Part shown: piece after piece, positions 5,771 through 12,514 of the stretch | Layout of the letters: the number at the start of each line of letters is the position of its first letter | Position numbering within the stretch: position 1 is the stretch's first letter | DNA from: Desulfuromonadales bacterium | GTDB lineage: Bacteria; Desulfobacterota; Desulfuromonadia; Geobacterales; Pseudopelobacteraceae | NCBI GenBank assembly: GCA_015688915.1 | Contig: JAATGX010000103.1 | Coordinates: 1 to 14,257 of the forward strand | Reading direction: 5' to 3' | DNA length: 14,257 nt | Translations under genes and position numbers: made by a program | Notes under the pieces: generated by a model | Database searches by the model: none | The model's input: only the letters and a program-made list of their open reading frames with translations | What the model was told of the DNA's origin: nothing

Positions 5771-7237
5771 CTACGAATACCGCTCCAGCACCCGTTCAAT
5801 GATGTTGGTGGATGATTTGCCGTCCACAAAGGCCACCAGCTCGACACGGCCTCCATAGGCCTCCACCACCTCTTTGCCCACCACCGCGTCCGGGGTGTAG
5901 TCGCCGCCCTTGACCAGGATGTCCGGCTTCAGTTGCGTGATCAGTGCCAGCGGGGTGTCTTCATCGAAGAGCACCACATAGTCGATGCAGTTCAGCGCCG
6001 CCAGGAGATGGGCCCGCTCTTCCTCGGCGATCAGCGGGCGTTTTTCGCCCTTCAGGCGCCGCACCGAGGCGTCGCTGTTCAGCCCGAGCACCAGCAGGTC
6101 GCCCAGGCCGCGGGCTTTTTGCAGGTACTTGACATGCCCGGCGTGGAGCAGGTCAAAGCAGCCGTTGGTGAAAACGATCCGCTTGCCGCGCCCTTTTTCG
6201 GCCGCAATGATGGCGGCCAGGGCGTCCGGGTTTTTTATCTTGGCGTCGCTGTCGCTGTGGGTGAGCGCCACGGCATTGACGATCTCTTCGGGAGAAACGG
6301 TGGAGGTGCCGAGTTTGGCGACGGCAATGCCGGCGGCGATGTTGGCCAGGCGGGCCGCTTCCGTCATTCCCAGGCCGGCGGCCATGCCCACGGCCAGCGA
6401 CGCCAGGACCGTATCGCCGGCGCCGGAGACATCGAATACCTCCCGGGCGACCGTGGGGATATGAACCGCCGCTCCGGTGCGGGAAAAAAGCGACATCCCC
6501 TCCTCGCTCCGGGTAACCAGCAGGTGTTCCAGCCCTGCCGCGGCCATGATCGCCTCTGCCGCCCGCTCCAGCGACTCCTGATCGCGGATGGCGACCCCCG
6601 ATGCAACCTCGGCCTCCTTGCGGTTGGGGGTGAGGATGGTGACCCCCCGATAGCGGGCGAAGTCGGCGCCCTTGGGGTCCACCAGCACCGGGATACCGCT
6701 GGCCCGGGCGGCGTCGATGGCGCTGGCGATCACCCGCTGGGTCAGAACCCCCTTGTGATAGTCCGACAGCAGTATGACGCTGAAGCTGCCGGCATTGGCG
6801 GCAATCCAGGCGCAGATCCGATCCTCGATCGCGGGTGCCAGCGGTTCGCGACTCTCCCGGTCAATGCGGACGATCTGCTGGTGGGCGGCCACTACCCTGG
6901 TCTTGCGGCTCGTCCGGCGGTCCGGGTCGCGGAACACGGCCTCCACCGCCACGTGCCGCTGACCGAAAACACTCAGCAGGGCGGTTCCGTTGTCGTCGTC
7001 CCCCACCGCCGAGCAGACCGCCACTTGCGCCCCCAGGGCCGCCAGGTTGTTGACCACGTTGCCGGCGCCGCCCAGGCGCAACTCTTCGCGCTGCACATCC
7101 ACCACCTGGACCGGCGCCTCGGGTGAGATCCGTTCGGCCTTGCCCCACAGGTACTCGTCCAGCATCAGGTCGCCGATCACCAGGCACCGGATGTCGCCGA
7201 TGCGGCTGAAGAGGGATTCGACGGTTTTTCTATCCAT
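5771..7237 (-). CDS. hldE: Bifunctional heptose 7-phosphate kinase / heptose 1-phosphate adenylyltransferase
   Basis: 488 aa from the ATG at 7237; a frame 29 codons longer lacks a supported start. The protein (also called RfaE) makes ADP-heptose for the LPS inner core: it phosphorylates heptose 7-phosphate at C1, then after GmhB transfers AMP. Residues 1-320 are a PfkB/ribokinase domain with GGAGNV (56-61) and the catalytic GAGD motif (272-275, Asp275). Residues about 350-488 are a nucleotidyltransferase with FTNGCFDLLHAGH, the HxGH motif at 365-368, and VKGGDYTPD. Length and domain order match the fused E. coli enzyme. The partner gmhA is about 2.2 kb away in the same orientation; gmhB is not in the window. 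A promoter at 7267-7296 suggests independent expression from the HEPN gene upstream. Confidence 0.97.
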   Translation of the reverse strand: MDRKTVESLFSRIGDIRCLVIGDLMLDEYLWGKAERISPEAPVQVVDVQREELRLGGAGNVVNNLAALGAQVAVCSAVGDDDNGTALLSVFGQRHVAVEAVFRDPDRRTSRKTRVVAAHQQIVRIDRESREPLAPAIEDRICAWIAANAGSFSVILLSDYHKGVLTQRVIASAIDAARASGIPVLVDPKGADFARYRGVTILTPNRKEAEVASGVAIRDQESLERAAEAIMAAAGLEHLLVTRSEEGMSLFSRTGAAVHIPTVAREVFDVSGAGDTVLASLAVGMAAGLGMTEAARLANIAAGIAVAKLGTSTVSPEEIVNAVALTHSDSDAKIKNPDALAAIIAAEKGRGKRIVFTNGCFDLLHAGHVKYLQKARGLGDLLVLGLNSDASVRRLKGEKRPLIAEEERAHLLAALNCIDYVVLFDEDTPLALITQLKPDILVKGGDYTPDAVVGKEVVEAYGGRVELVAFVDGKSSTNIIERVLERYS

Positions 7238-7266
7238 GGCAAATTCCGTTCTTTGAGTAAGTGTGC

Positions 7267-7296
7267 TTAATAGCATAGAGATAAAGGCACGGTCAA
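7267..7296 (-). promoter_or_regulatory. Candidate sigma70 promoter for hldE
   Basis: Read on the minus strand: -35 TTGACC (7291-7296, 5 of 6), an 18-nt spacer, -10 TATTAA (7267-7272, 4 of 6). Transcription would start about 20 nt before the hldE ATG. This is a pattern match only. Confidence 0.5.
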
Positions 7297-7359
7297 AAGC
7301 GGATGTGTCGCGATTTAACTCCAATAATTATCGGGAGTACACCGCCAACTCGACCGCCG

Positions 7360-7374
7360 GCACATACTATGTGC
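7360..7374. repeat. 15-bp inverted repeat between HEPN gene and hldE
   Basis: GCACATA-C-TATGTGC has two 7-bp arms around a single base, too tight for an RNA hairpin and with no T-run, so a protein-binding site is more likely. It lies about 64 bp upstream of the hldE -35 box and 32 bp past the HEPN stop codon. Confidence 0.45.
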
Positions 7375-7405
7375 AATCAGCGCGGCCTTGGAGGAAAGGA
7401 CCTGA

Positions 7406-7816
7406 TCAGCCATTACCCCGTCCGTCCTCCATAAGCGACAGGACAGAAAGTACATGGTCGTATACCGCTTGAATCTGGGCTCGCAACACCGGACGATCAA
7501 TTGGTTCATCCACGGTTTCCATCGGCTCATAGCGAAGTTGAGCGGCAAATGGATTCAATAGTATCAAGTGCCGGAACTGATCGATTGGGCACCCCAGTTC
7601 ACGAAGTGTCAGAAAAAGAACCCGCAAGTCATGGACGAAGCCGTAACTTCCACCAATGGCCGTTATCCAGGCTTTCAGGGATTTCTCAACGGCCTGTTGT
7701 GCATGGAAGCCGAATATCTCATCATCGACCGATTCCGGCAATATCATGAGATCAAGGGCTTTGATATCCTTTGCAGCCATCTGCAACAATCGTTCAGCCT
7801 GTTCAATGGGCATCAT
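7406..7816 (-). CDS. HEPN-domain protein, partner of an MNT nucleotidyltransferase
   Basis: 136 aa, with two adjacent ATG codons (7816 and 7813) behind AAAGG. The family signature is clear: AAKDI near the N-terminus, FHAQQAVEKSLKAW, HDLRVLF and LRYEP, as in the HEPN proteins encoded next to minimal nucleotidyltransferases. In described pairs (HepT/MntA, type VII toxin-antitoxin) the HEPN protein is an RNase silenced by AMPylation of a tyrosine in an Rx4HxY motif. I do not see that motif here, so this may be a non-RNase or different HEPN branch. Its start overlaps the end of the nucleotidyltransferase frame by 14 nt, typical of translational coupling. The partner carries an internal stop codon, which leaves this gene apparently intact but unpaired. 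Confidence 0.85.
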   Translation of the reverse strand: MMPIEQAERLLQMAAKDIKALDLMILPESVDDEIFGFHAQQAVEKSLKAWITAIGGSYGFVHDLRVLFLTLRELGCPIDQFRHLILLNPFAAQLRYEPMETVDEPIDRPVLRAQIQAVYDHVLSVLSLMEDGRGNG

Positions 7817-8138
7817 ACAGCACCTTTCCTTCTCTCACTGCATGGGCTATCACATGGTTTTTGGTGTCCTTCCACTTCTCGATCTCTTCCGGGGTAAATA
7901 CCAGGAAGTCCATGGGAACAAAATAATCAAACAAAAGTTCTCCCAGTCGGGTCATGGCTGCTCGTCGGCTCCGGTGTGCGTCAAACGGGCCTTCCTCGAC
8001 CACCATAAAATCCAGGTCCTAATCAGGGCGGGCATCTCCACGGGCGTACGAGCCGAACAGGATTATCTGGCGGGGTTTTACCTCTCTCACGATGACGTCA
8101 GCCATCTCTTTGAGCAGTTCGTCGGTTACCTGGAGCAT
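7803..8138 (-). pseudogene. MNT-type nucleotidyltransferase interrupted by an in-frame TAG
   Basis: Read through, this would be a 111-residue minimal nucleotidyltransferase of the antitoxin type (MntA-like). Codons 1-39 end in FGSYARGDARPD. Codon 40 is TAG (8019-8021). The same frame then continues DLDFMVVEE and ends in HVIAHAVREGKVLYDAH. Aligned to the family motif GSxxxG...SDxD, the TAG stands exactly at the serine, and both aspartates (codons 41 and 43) follow. One base change from TCG would produce it. A strong AAAGGAGG precedes the first ATG. Translation could restart at Met45 (8006), giving 67 residues without the GS motif. A recent nonsense mutation, a sequencing error and readthrough are the alternatives. 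The 3' end overlaps the HEPN gene by 14 nt. Confidence 0.85.
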
Positions 8139-8142
8139 GAGG

Positions 8143-8150
8143 CCTCCTTT
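8143..8150 (-). promoter_or_regulatory. Strong Shine-Dalgarno of the interrupted nucleotidyltransferase
   Basis: AAAGGAGG on the minus strand lies 4 nt before the ATG at 8138. It sets the original start and shows that the initiation signal has not decayed despite the stop at codon 40. Confidence 0.8.
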
Positions 8151-8271
8151 GCCGCGTATTTTTCATAGGTAGTAATTCTACGTGCCGCATCTGCTCCGAG
8201 ACAATTCGGGTCAAGGGGCAACAAAAACCGCCGCCGATAATAAAGGATTTTTCAGAATTTTAGAAGCTAAA

Positions 8272-8303
8272 CAAAAAGCGCCGCAACATTTCGCCGGGCG
8301 CTT
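8272..8303 (-). terminator. Intrinsic terminator downstream of the DHS-like gene
   Basis: On the minus strand, AAGCGCC (8297-8303) pairs with GGCGCTT (8276-8282) around a 14-nt loop and is followed by TTTGTTTAG. It lies 47 bp past the stop of the gene ending at 8350 and separates it from the nucleotidyltransferase/HEPN pair. A smaller hairpin, GGGCGG/CCGCCC (8335-8349), lies directly at the stop. Confidence 0.75.
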
Positions 8304-8349
8304 GAGAGACAGCAGGGGGCTTGCAGAGAGCGATGGGCGGCCACCGCCC

Positions 8350-9300
<951 letters not shown>

Positions 9301-9330
9301 GAAGTGTGGCCTTTCATATGAAACCTAAAT

Positions 9331-9446
9331 CTGCCACAGAGACACAGAGACACGGAGAAAACAGTCAAACAGGGGAACCAATAAATCAGTCACTGTTCTG
9401 CTGAAAAGTTTTTGACTTCCTCTGTGTCTCTGTGTCTCCGTGGCAG
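9331..9446. repeat. Inverted-repeat element A with CACRGAGA units
   Basis: The 27-bp outer arms at 9331-9357 and 9420-9446 are complementary at 25 positions. Each arm is CTGC followed by three 8-bp units of type CACRGAGA. Inside, AGTCAAA (9363-9369) pairs with TTTGACT (9411-9417), lengthening the stem past a small bulge. The element fills the gap between gmhA (stop 15 bp away) and the next gene (start 30 bp away). It would form a very stable hairpin in RNA. The arms match those of element B at 11136-11293; the inner sequences differ. Confidence 0.85.
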
Positions 9447-9461
9447 AATGGATGTAGTGCT

Positions 9462-10031
9462 TTACCCGAACAGCGCCCGTTCCACCAGGTCGCAGACGAT
9501 GTGGATGATGGTGATGTGCCCCTCCTGAACGCGGGGGGTGTCGTGGGAAGGCACGATCAGGGCCAGGTCGCAGGCGGCCTTGATGGTGCCGCCATCCTTG
9601 CCCAGCAGGCCGACGGTGCGGCACCCCCGTTCCCGCGCCAGTTCCAGCGCTGTCAGCACGTTGGGAGAGTTGCCGCTGGTGGAGATGCCGACCACGACGT
9701 CGCCGCTGGCGGCCAACGCCTCCACCTGGCGTCTGAAGACCAGGTCGAAGCCGTAGTCGTTGCCGATGGCGGTCAGGATGGATGTATCGGTGGAGAGCGC
9801 CACAGCCGGGAGCGCCTTCCGCTCCAGCTTGAAGCGCCCCACTATCTCGGCTGCGAAGTGCTGGGCGTCGGCGGCGGAACCGCCGTTGCCCATCACCAGA
9901 AGCTTGCCGCCGTTTCTGAGGGTATCCCTCAGCAGCCCCGCCATTTCGGCGATGAGCGGCGACAGGTCCCGCTCGATCGTTTCGAACAGTGCCCTGTGAG
10001 CCCGGAGTTGCCCCGTTATGTCTGCGATCAT
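9462..10031 (-). CDS. gmhA: Phosphoheptose (sedoheptulose 7-phosphate) isomerase
   Basis: 189 aa, cytoplasmic SIS-domain enzyme. It converts sedoheptulose 7-phosphate to D-glycero-D-manno-heptose 7-phosphate, the first step of ADP-heptose synthesis; HldE in this window takes the product further. Seen: VMGNGGSAADAQHFAAE with His58 and Glu62, STSGNSPNV (the phosphate-binding SIS loop), and VQEGHITIIHIVCD with Gln169 and His177. These correspond to the metal and catalytic residues His61, Glu65, Gln172 and His180 of E. coli GmhA. GGGAGAGGA precedes the start. The ATG overlaps the stop of the upstream glycosyltransferase gene as ATGA, which indicates one operon and coupled translation. Repeat element A lies immediately downstream. 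Confidence 0.97.
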   Translation of the reverse strand: MIADITGQLRAHRALFETIERDLSPLIAEMAGLLRDTLRNGGKLLVMGNGGSAADAQHFAAEIVGRFKLERKALPAVALSTDTSILTAIGNDYGFDLVFRRQVEALAASGDVVVGISTSGNSPNVLTALELARERGCRTVGLLGKDGGTIKAACDLALIVPSHDTPRVQEGHITIIHIVCDLVERALFG

Positions 10032-11104
10032 GGTGTCCTCTCCCCCGGTTCAGTGAAAACCGGTGCCAATTCATTGTGTTCATCGGCCCGTGCCGCCCCG
10101 ATTACGGCTGCCACCTCTTCGAAGGGGATCGCCGTATCCATGCCCGGAAAATCGGCCCCACCCCGGACCGGGATGATATCGGGAATACGGGCCTGCAAAT
10201 CCATGCACCGGCGCAGCAGGTTGCGCTGTTGCATGAGCATCGAGATGCGTTGCGTCTCGATGCCGGTGTGCCGGACGTGCCACCCCATGCGTCGGAAATC
10301 CGCGGCCTGGCGACGGTGCAGCAGCAGGGTGAACCGGTGACCTTGTCGTGCGCCCTGTGTAATGGTTTCCATGATGTCGGCAAGGCCGGTGGCCTCATGT
10401 CCGAAGTAGATGCAGTAGTGGCGGCTGATGCCCCAGCGCTCCTGGTAGGTAATGCCGCTGAGCTGGGACTGCTGGAGCTTCCGCACATTCGACCCGAACA
10501 CGGCCTCCTCCCCGCAGACGACGTGCGAACGGGAGGTGACACAGGTATGGTATCCCCATTTCCAGGCGCGGCGTACATAGTCCTTGAGGCACCATTCCCC
10601 GCCGTCCAGTCCCTCGTCGAAGCCGCCCAGTTGCCGGTGCATCTCTTTTCTGAGCGCCAGGGTGGCAAAAGAGACGCGGAAGGTTTCCATCAGCGTGCCA
10701 CCGGAGGTGACCGGGGGGAGCTGAGGGGCGCCGCTGCCGCTGAACACCGGCGATACGATGCCGGCATGGGGCATCAGGGCGGCCTGCACCAGTCCGGCGA
10801 GCGAGTCGGCGGTTACCCGGACGTGCGGAAGCAGGATCACGGCAACGTCGCTGTCCGATCTGGCCAGCCCGATGTTGATGGCGGGAACCATCCCGAGATT
10901 GCGTTCCGACTTGATGAACAGTCCGCGCTCCCCGAGCGGTTCGGAAAATTCTTCCAGCATCAGCTCGGTTTCCCGGCTGCTGCCGTTGTCGACCACGATC
11001 AGGCGCGCCTCGGGAGAATGATGGAGGACGGAGGCCAGGCACGCGCGGGTTTCAAAAGGATTGTTCCAGACTGGGACAATTATGTCGACGGTGGGAGAAG
11101 TCAT
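10028..11104 (-). CDS. Family 2 glycosyltransferase
   Basis: 358 aa from the ATG at 11104. An upstream ATG at 11170 is in frame, but its extra residues are encoded by repeat element B, and neither start has a good ribosome site. Residues about 5-110 are a GT-A fold: VDIIVPVWNNP, LIVVDNGSS, SERNLGMVPAINIGL. Where most GT2 enzymes have an Asp at the metal site, this one reads ILLPHVRV, so metal binding may differ. A later GGFDEGLDGGEWCLKDYVRRA resembles the acceptor-side motif. The C-terminal third has no motif I know. It overlaps gmhA by 4 nt and follows mreB, so a role in LPS core or another envelope glycan is likely. The sugar and acceptor cannot be told. Confidence 0.85.
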   Translation of the reverse strand: MTSPTVDIIVPVWNNPFETRACLASVLHHSPEARLIVVDNGSSRETELMLEEFSEPLGERGLFIKSERNLGMVPAINIGLARSDSDVAVILLPHVRVTADSLAGLVQAALMPHAGIVSPVFSGSGAPQLPPVTSGGTLMETFRVSFATLALRKEMHRQLGGFDEGLDGGEWCLKDYVRRAWKWGYHTCVTSRSHVVCGEEAVFGSNVRKLQQSQLSGITYQERWGISRHYCIYFGHEATGLADIMETITQGARQGHRFTLLLHRRQAADFRRMGWHVRHTGIETQRISMLMQQRNLLRRCMDLQARIPDIIPVRGGADFPGMDTAIPFEEVAAVIGAARADEHNELAPVFTEPGERTP

Positions 11105-11135
11105 ATCAGCGGGAGATACATAAAGGACATCATGG

Positions 11136-11293
11136 TTGCCCCAGAGACACGGAGACGCAGAGTCGGGCATAACAATCGTGAATTCATCGAGTCACTGGAA
11201 ACGGTGCCATGTCGGCCGTCTTTGCAGAGGGACTTGTCAAGCATTACGGCATCCGTCGGGTGTTCTCTCCGTGTCTCTGTGTCTTTGTGGCAA
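11136..11293. repeat. Inverted-repeat element B with CACRGAGA units
   Basis: Arms at 11136-11162 and 11267-11293 match as inverted repeats at 22 of 27 positions. Both have the TTGCC(M)C start and the same 8-bp units as element A. The 104-bp centre has no similarity to that of element A. The outer end lies 2 bp past the mreB stop codon, and the other arm lies in the leader of the glycosyltransferase gene. Confidence 0.8.
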
Positions 11294-11295
11294 AA

Positions 11296-12339
11296 TTATG
11301 ACGAAATGGCCACGCGGCGCAGCAGGTTCAACTCGTCCAATACCTTGCCCGAGCCGAGCACAACGCAATCCAGCGGGTTTTCGGCGATCAGCACCGGCAC
11401 CTTGGTAACCTCGCGCAGCAGCATGTCCAGGTTGCGCAACAGGGCGCCCCCGCCGGCCAGGAAGATCCCCTTGTCGACGATGTCGGCCGCCAGTTCGGGC
11501 GGGGTCTTCTCGAGGCAGATGCGAACCGTGTCCACAATGGCGTTGACCGCTTCCTTGAGCGCCTCGCGGATCTCGTCGGAATTGACCTCGATGGTTTTGG
11601 GGATGCCGGACACCAGGTCGCGCCCCTTGACCAGTTTCGTCAGGACCTCGGGACCGGGATAGGCCTCGCCGATATCGATCTTGATCGCCTCGGCCATGCG
11701 TTCGCCGATCTGCAGGTTGTATTTTTTGCGGATGTACTGGACAATGGCCTCGTCCATCTTGTCGCCACCCATGCGGGTGGACTGGGCATAGACGATGCCG
11801 GCCAGGGATATGACCGCCACCTCGGTGGTGCCGCCGCCGATGTCCACGATCATGTTCCCCGAGGCCTCGGTGATGGGGAGGCCCGCCCCGATGGAAGCGG
11901 CCATCGGCTCCTCGATCAGGTAGACCTCGCGGGCGCCGGCCGATTCGGCCGACTCCTTGACGGCGCGCTTCTCCACCTGGGTGATGCCGGAGGGGACGCA
12001 GATCACGATGCGGGGGCGAACCAGGGTCTTGCGGTTATGCACCTTGTGGATGAAATAACGCAGCATCTCCTCGGTGATGTCGAAGTCGGCGATGACGCCG
12101 TCCTTCATGGGGCGGATGGCGGTGATGGAGCCGGGGGTGCGGCCCAGCATCTGCTTGGCCTCCATACCGACCTTGAGCACCTTCTGCTGGCCGTTGGGCA
12201 TCTTCTGCACGGCAACGACGGACGGTTCGCGCACCACGATCCCTTTACCCTTGAGGTAGACCAGGGTGTTGGCCGTGCCCAGGTCGATGGCAAGGTCATT
12301 GGAAAACATTCCAAACAGGTAGTCAAATATCTTCAGCAT
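11296..12339 (-). CDS. mreB: Rod-shape determining actin homologue MreB
   Basis: 347 aa, the usual family length. MreB forms membrane-bound filaments that direct sidewall peptidoglycan synthesis. Seen: amphipathic N-terminus MLKIFDYLFGMF, phosphate-1 motif IDLGTANTLVY (residues 18-28), phosphate-2 motif DIGGGTTEVAV (from about residue 165), the EEPMAA segment and the adenosine motif GGGALLRN. The start ATG 12339 has AAAGGA about 10 nt upstream; an internal Met11 is less likely because it would remove the membrane-binding helix. No mreC or mreD follows: the next gene is a glycosyltransferase, so this is a detached mreB. I see no convincing promoter in the 175 bp upstream. Repeat element B starts right behind the stop. 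Confidence 0.97.
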   Translation of the reverse strand: MLKIFDYLFGMFSNDLAIDLGTANTLVYLKGKGIVVREPSVVAVQKMPNGQQKVLKVGMEAKQMLGRTPGSITAIRPMKDGVIADFDITEEMLRYFIHKVHNRKTLVRPRIVICVPSGITQVEKRAVKESAESAGAREVYLIEEPMAASIGAGLPITEASGNMIVDIGGGTTEVAVISLAGIVYAQSTRMGGDKMDEAIVQYIRKKYNLQIGERMAEAIKIDIGEAYPGPEVLTKLVKGRDLVSGIPKTIEVNSDEIREALKEAVNAIVDTVRICLEKTPPELAADIVDKGIFLAGGGALLRNLDMLLREVTKVPVLIAENPLDCVVLGSGKVLDELNLLRRVAISS

Positions 12340-12450
12340 GATTCTGCGATCCTTTCATCACTCGTTACGACGTTGGCTTCTGGATTTTCAAAGGCGAAAA
12401 CAGTAGCAGAGTGGGGGGGGGAAATGCAAGAGCCAAAACAAGGATCAGGA

Positions 12451-12507
12451 ACCGGGGACCAGGGACTGGTAAAAGCCTCTGCCGATCCCCAATCCCTGGT
12501 CCCCGGT
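12451..12507. repeat. Palindromic repeat GGGGACCAGGGA downstream of sensor kinase
   Basis: Arms 12451-12465 and 12493-12507 are perfectly complementary over 15 bp (ACCGGGGACCAGGGA and its complement) with a 27-nt loop. It lies 8 bp past the kinase stop on the minus strand. No strong T-tract follows. The sequence looks like a dispersed intergenic palindrome of the REP kind. It may also help end or protect the kinase transcript. Confidence 0.7.
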
Positions 12508-12514
12508 CCCCGCC

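Noticed and set aside
8019..8021. The TAG read as pyrrolysine
   Set aside because: Pyrrolysine is confined to a few lineages with pylBCDTS and mostly to methylamine methyltransferases. The position matches a conserved serine, so a nonsense change is simpler.
9331..9446. CRISPR array from the repeated CAGAGACA units
   Set aside because: The units are contiguous 8-mers in inverted arms, without regular spacers or cas genes.
9989..11662. A 557-residue plus-strand frame across gmhA, the glycosyltransferase and mreB
   Set aside because: It runs through three genes and a repeat element in antisense, with no recognisable domain.
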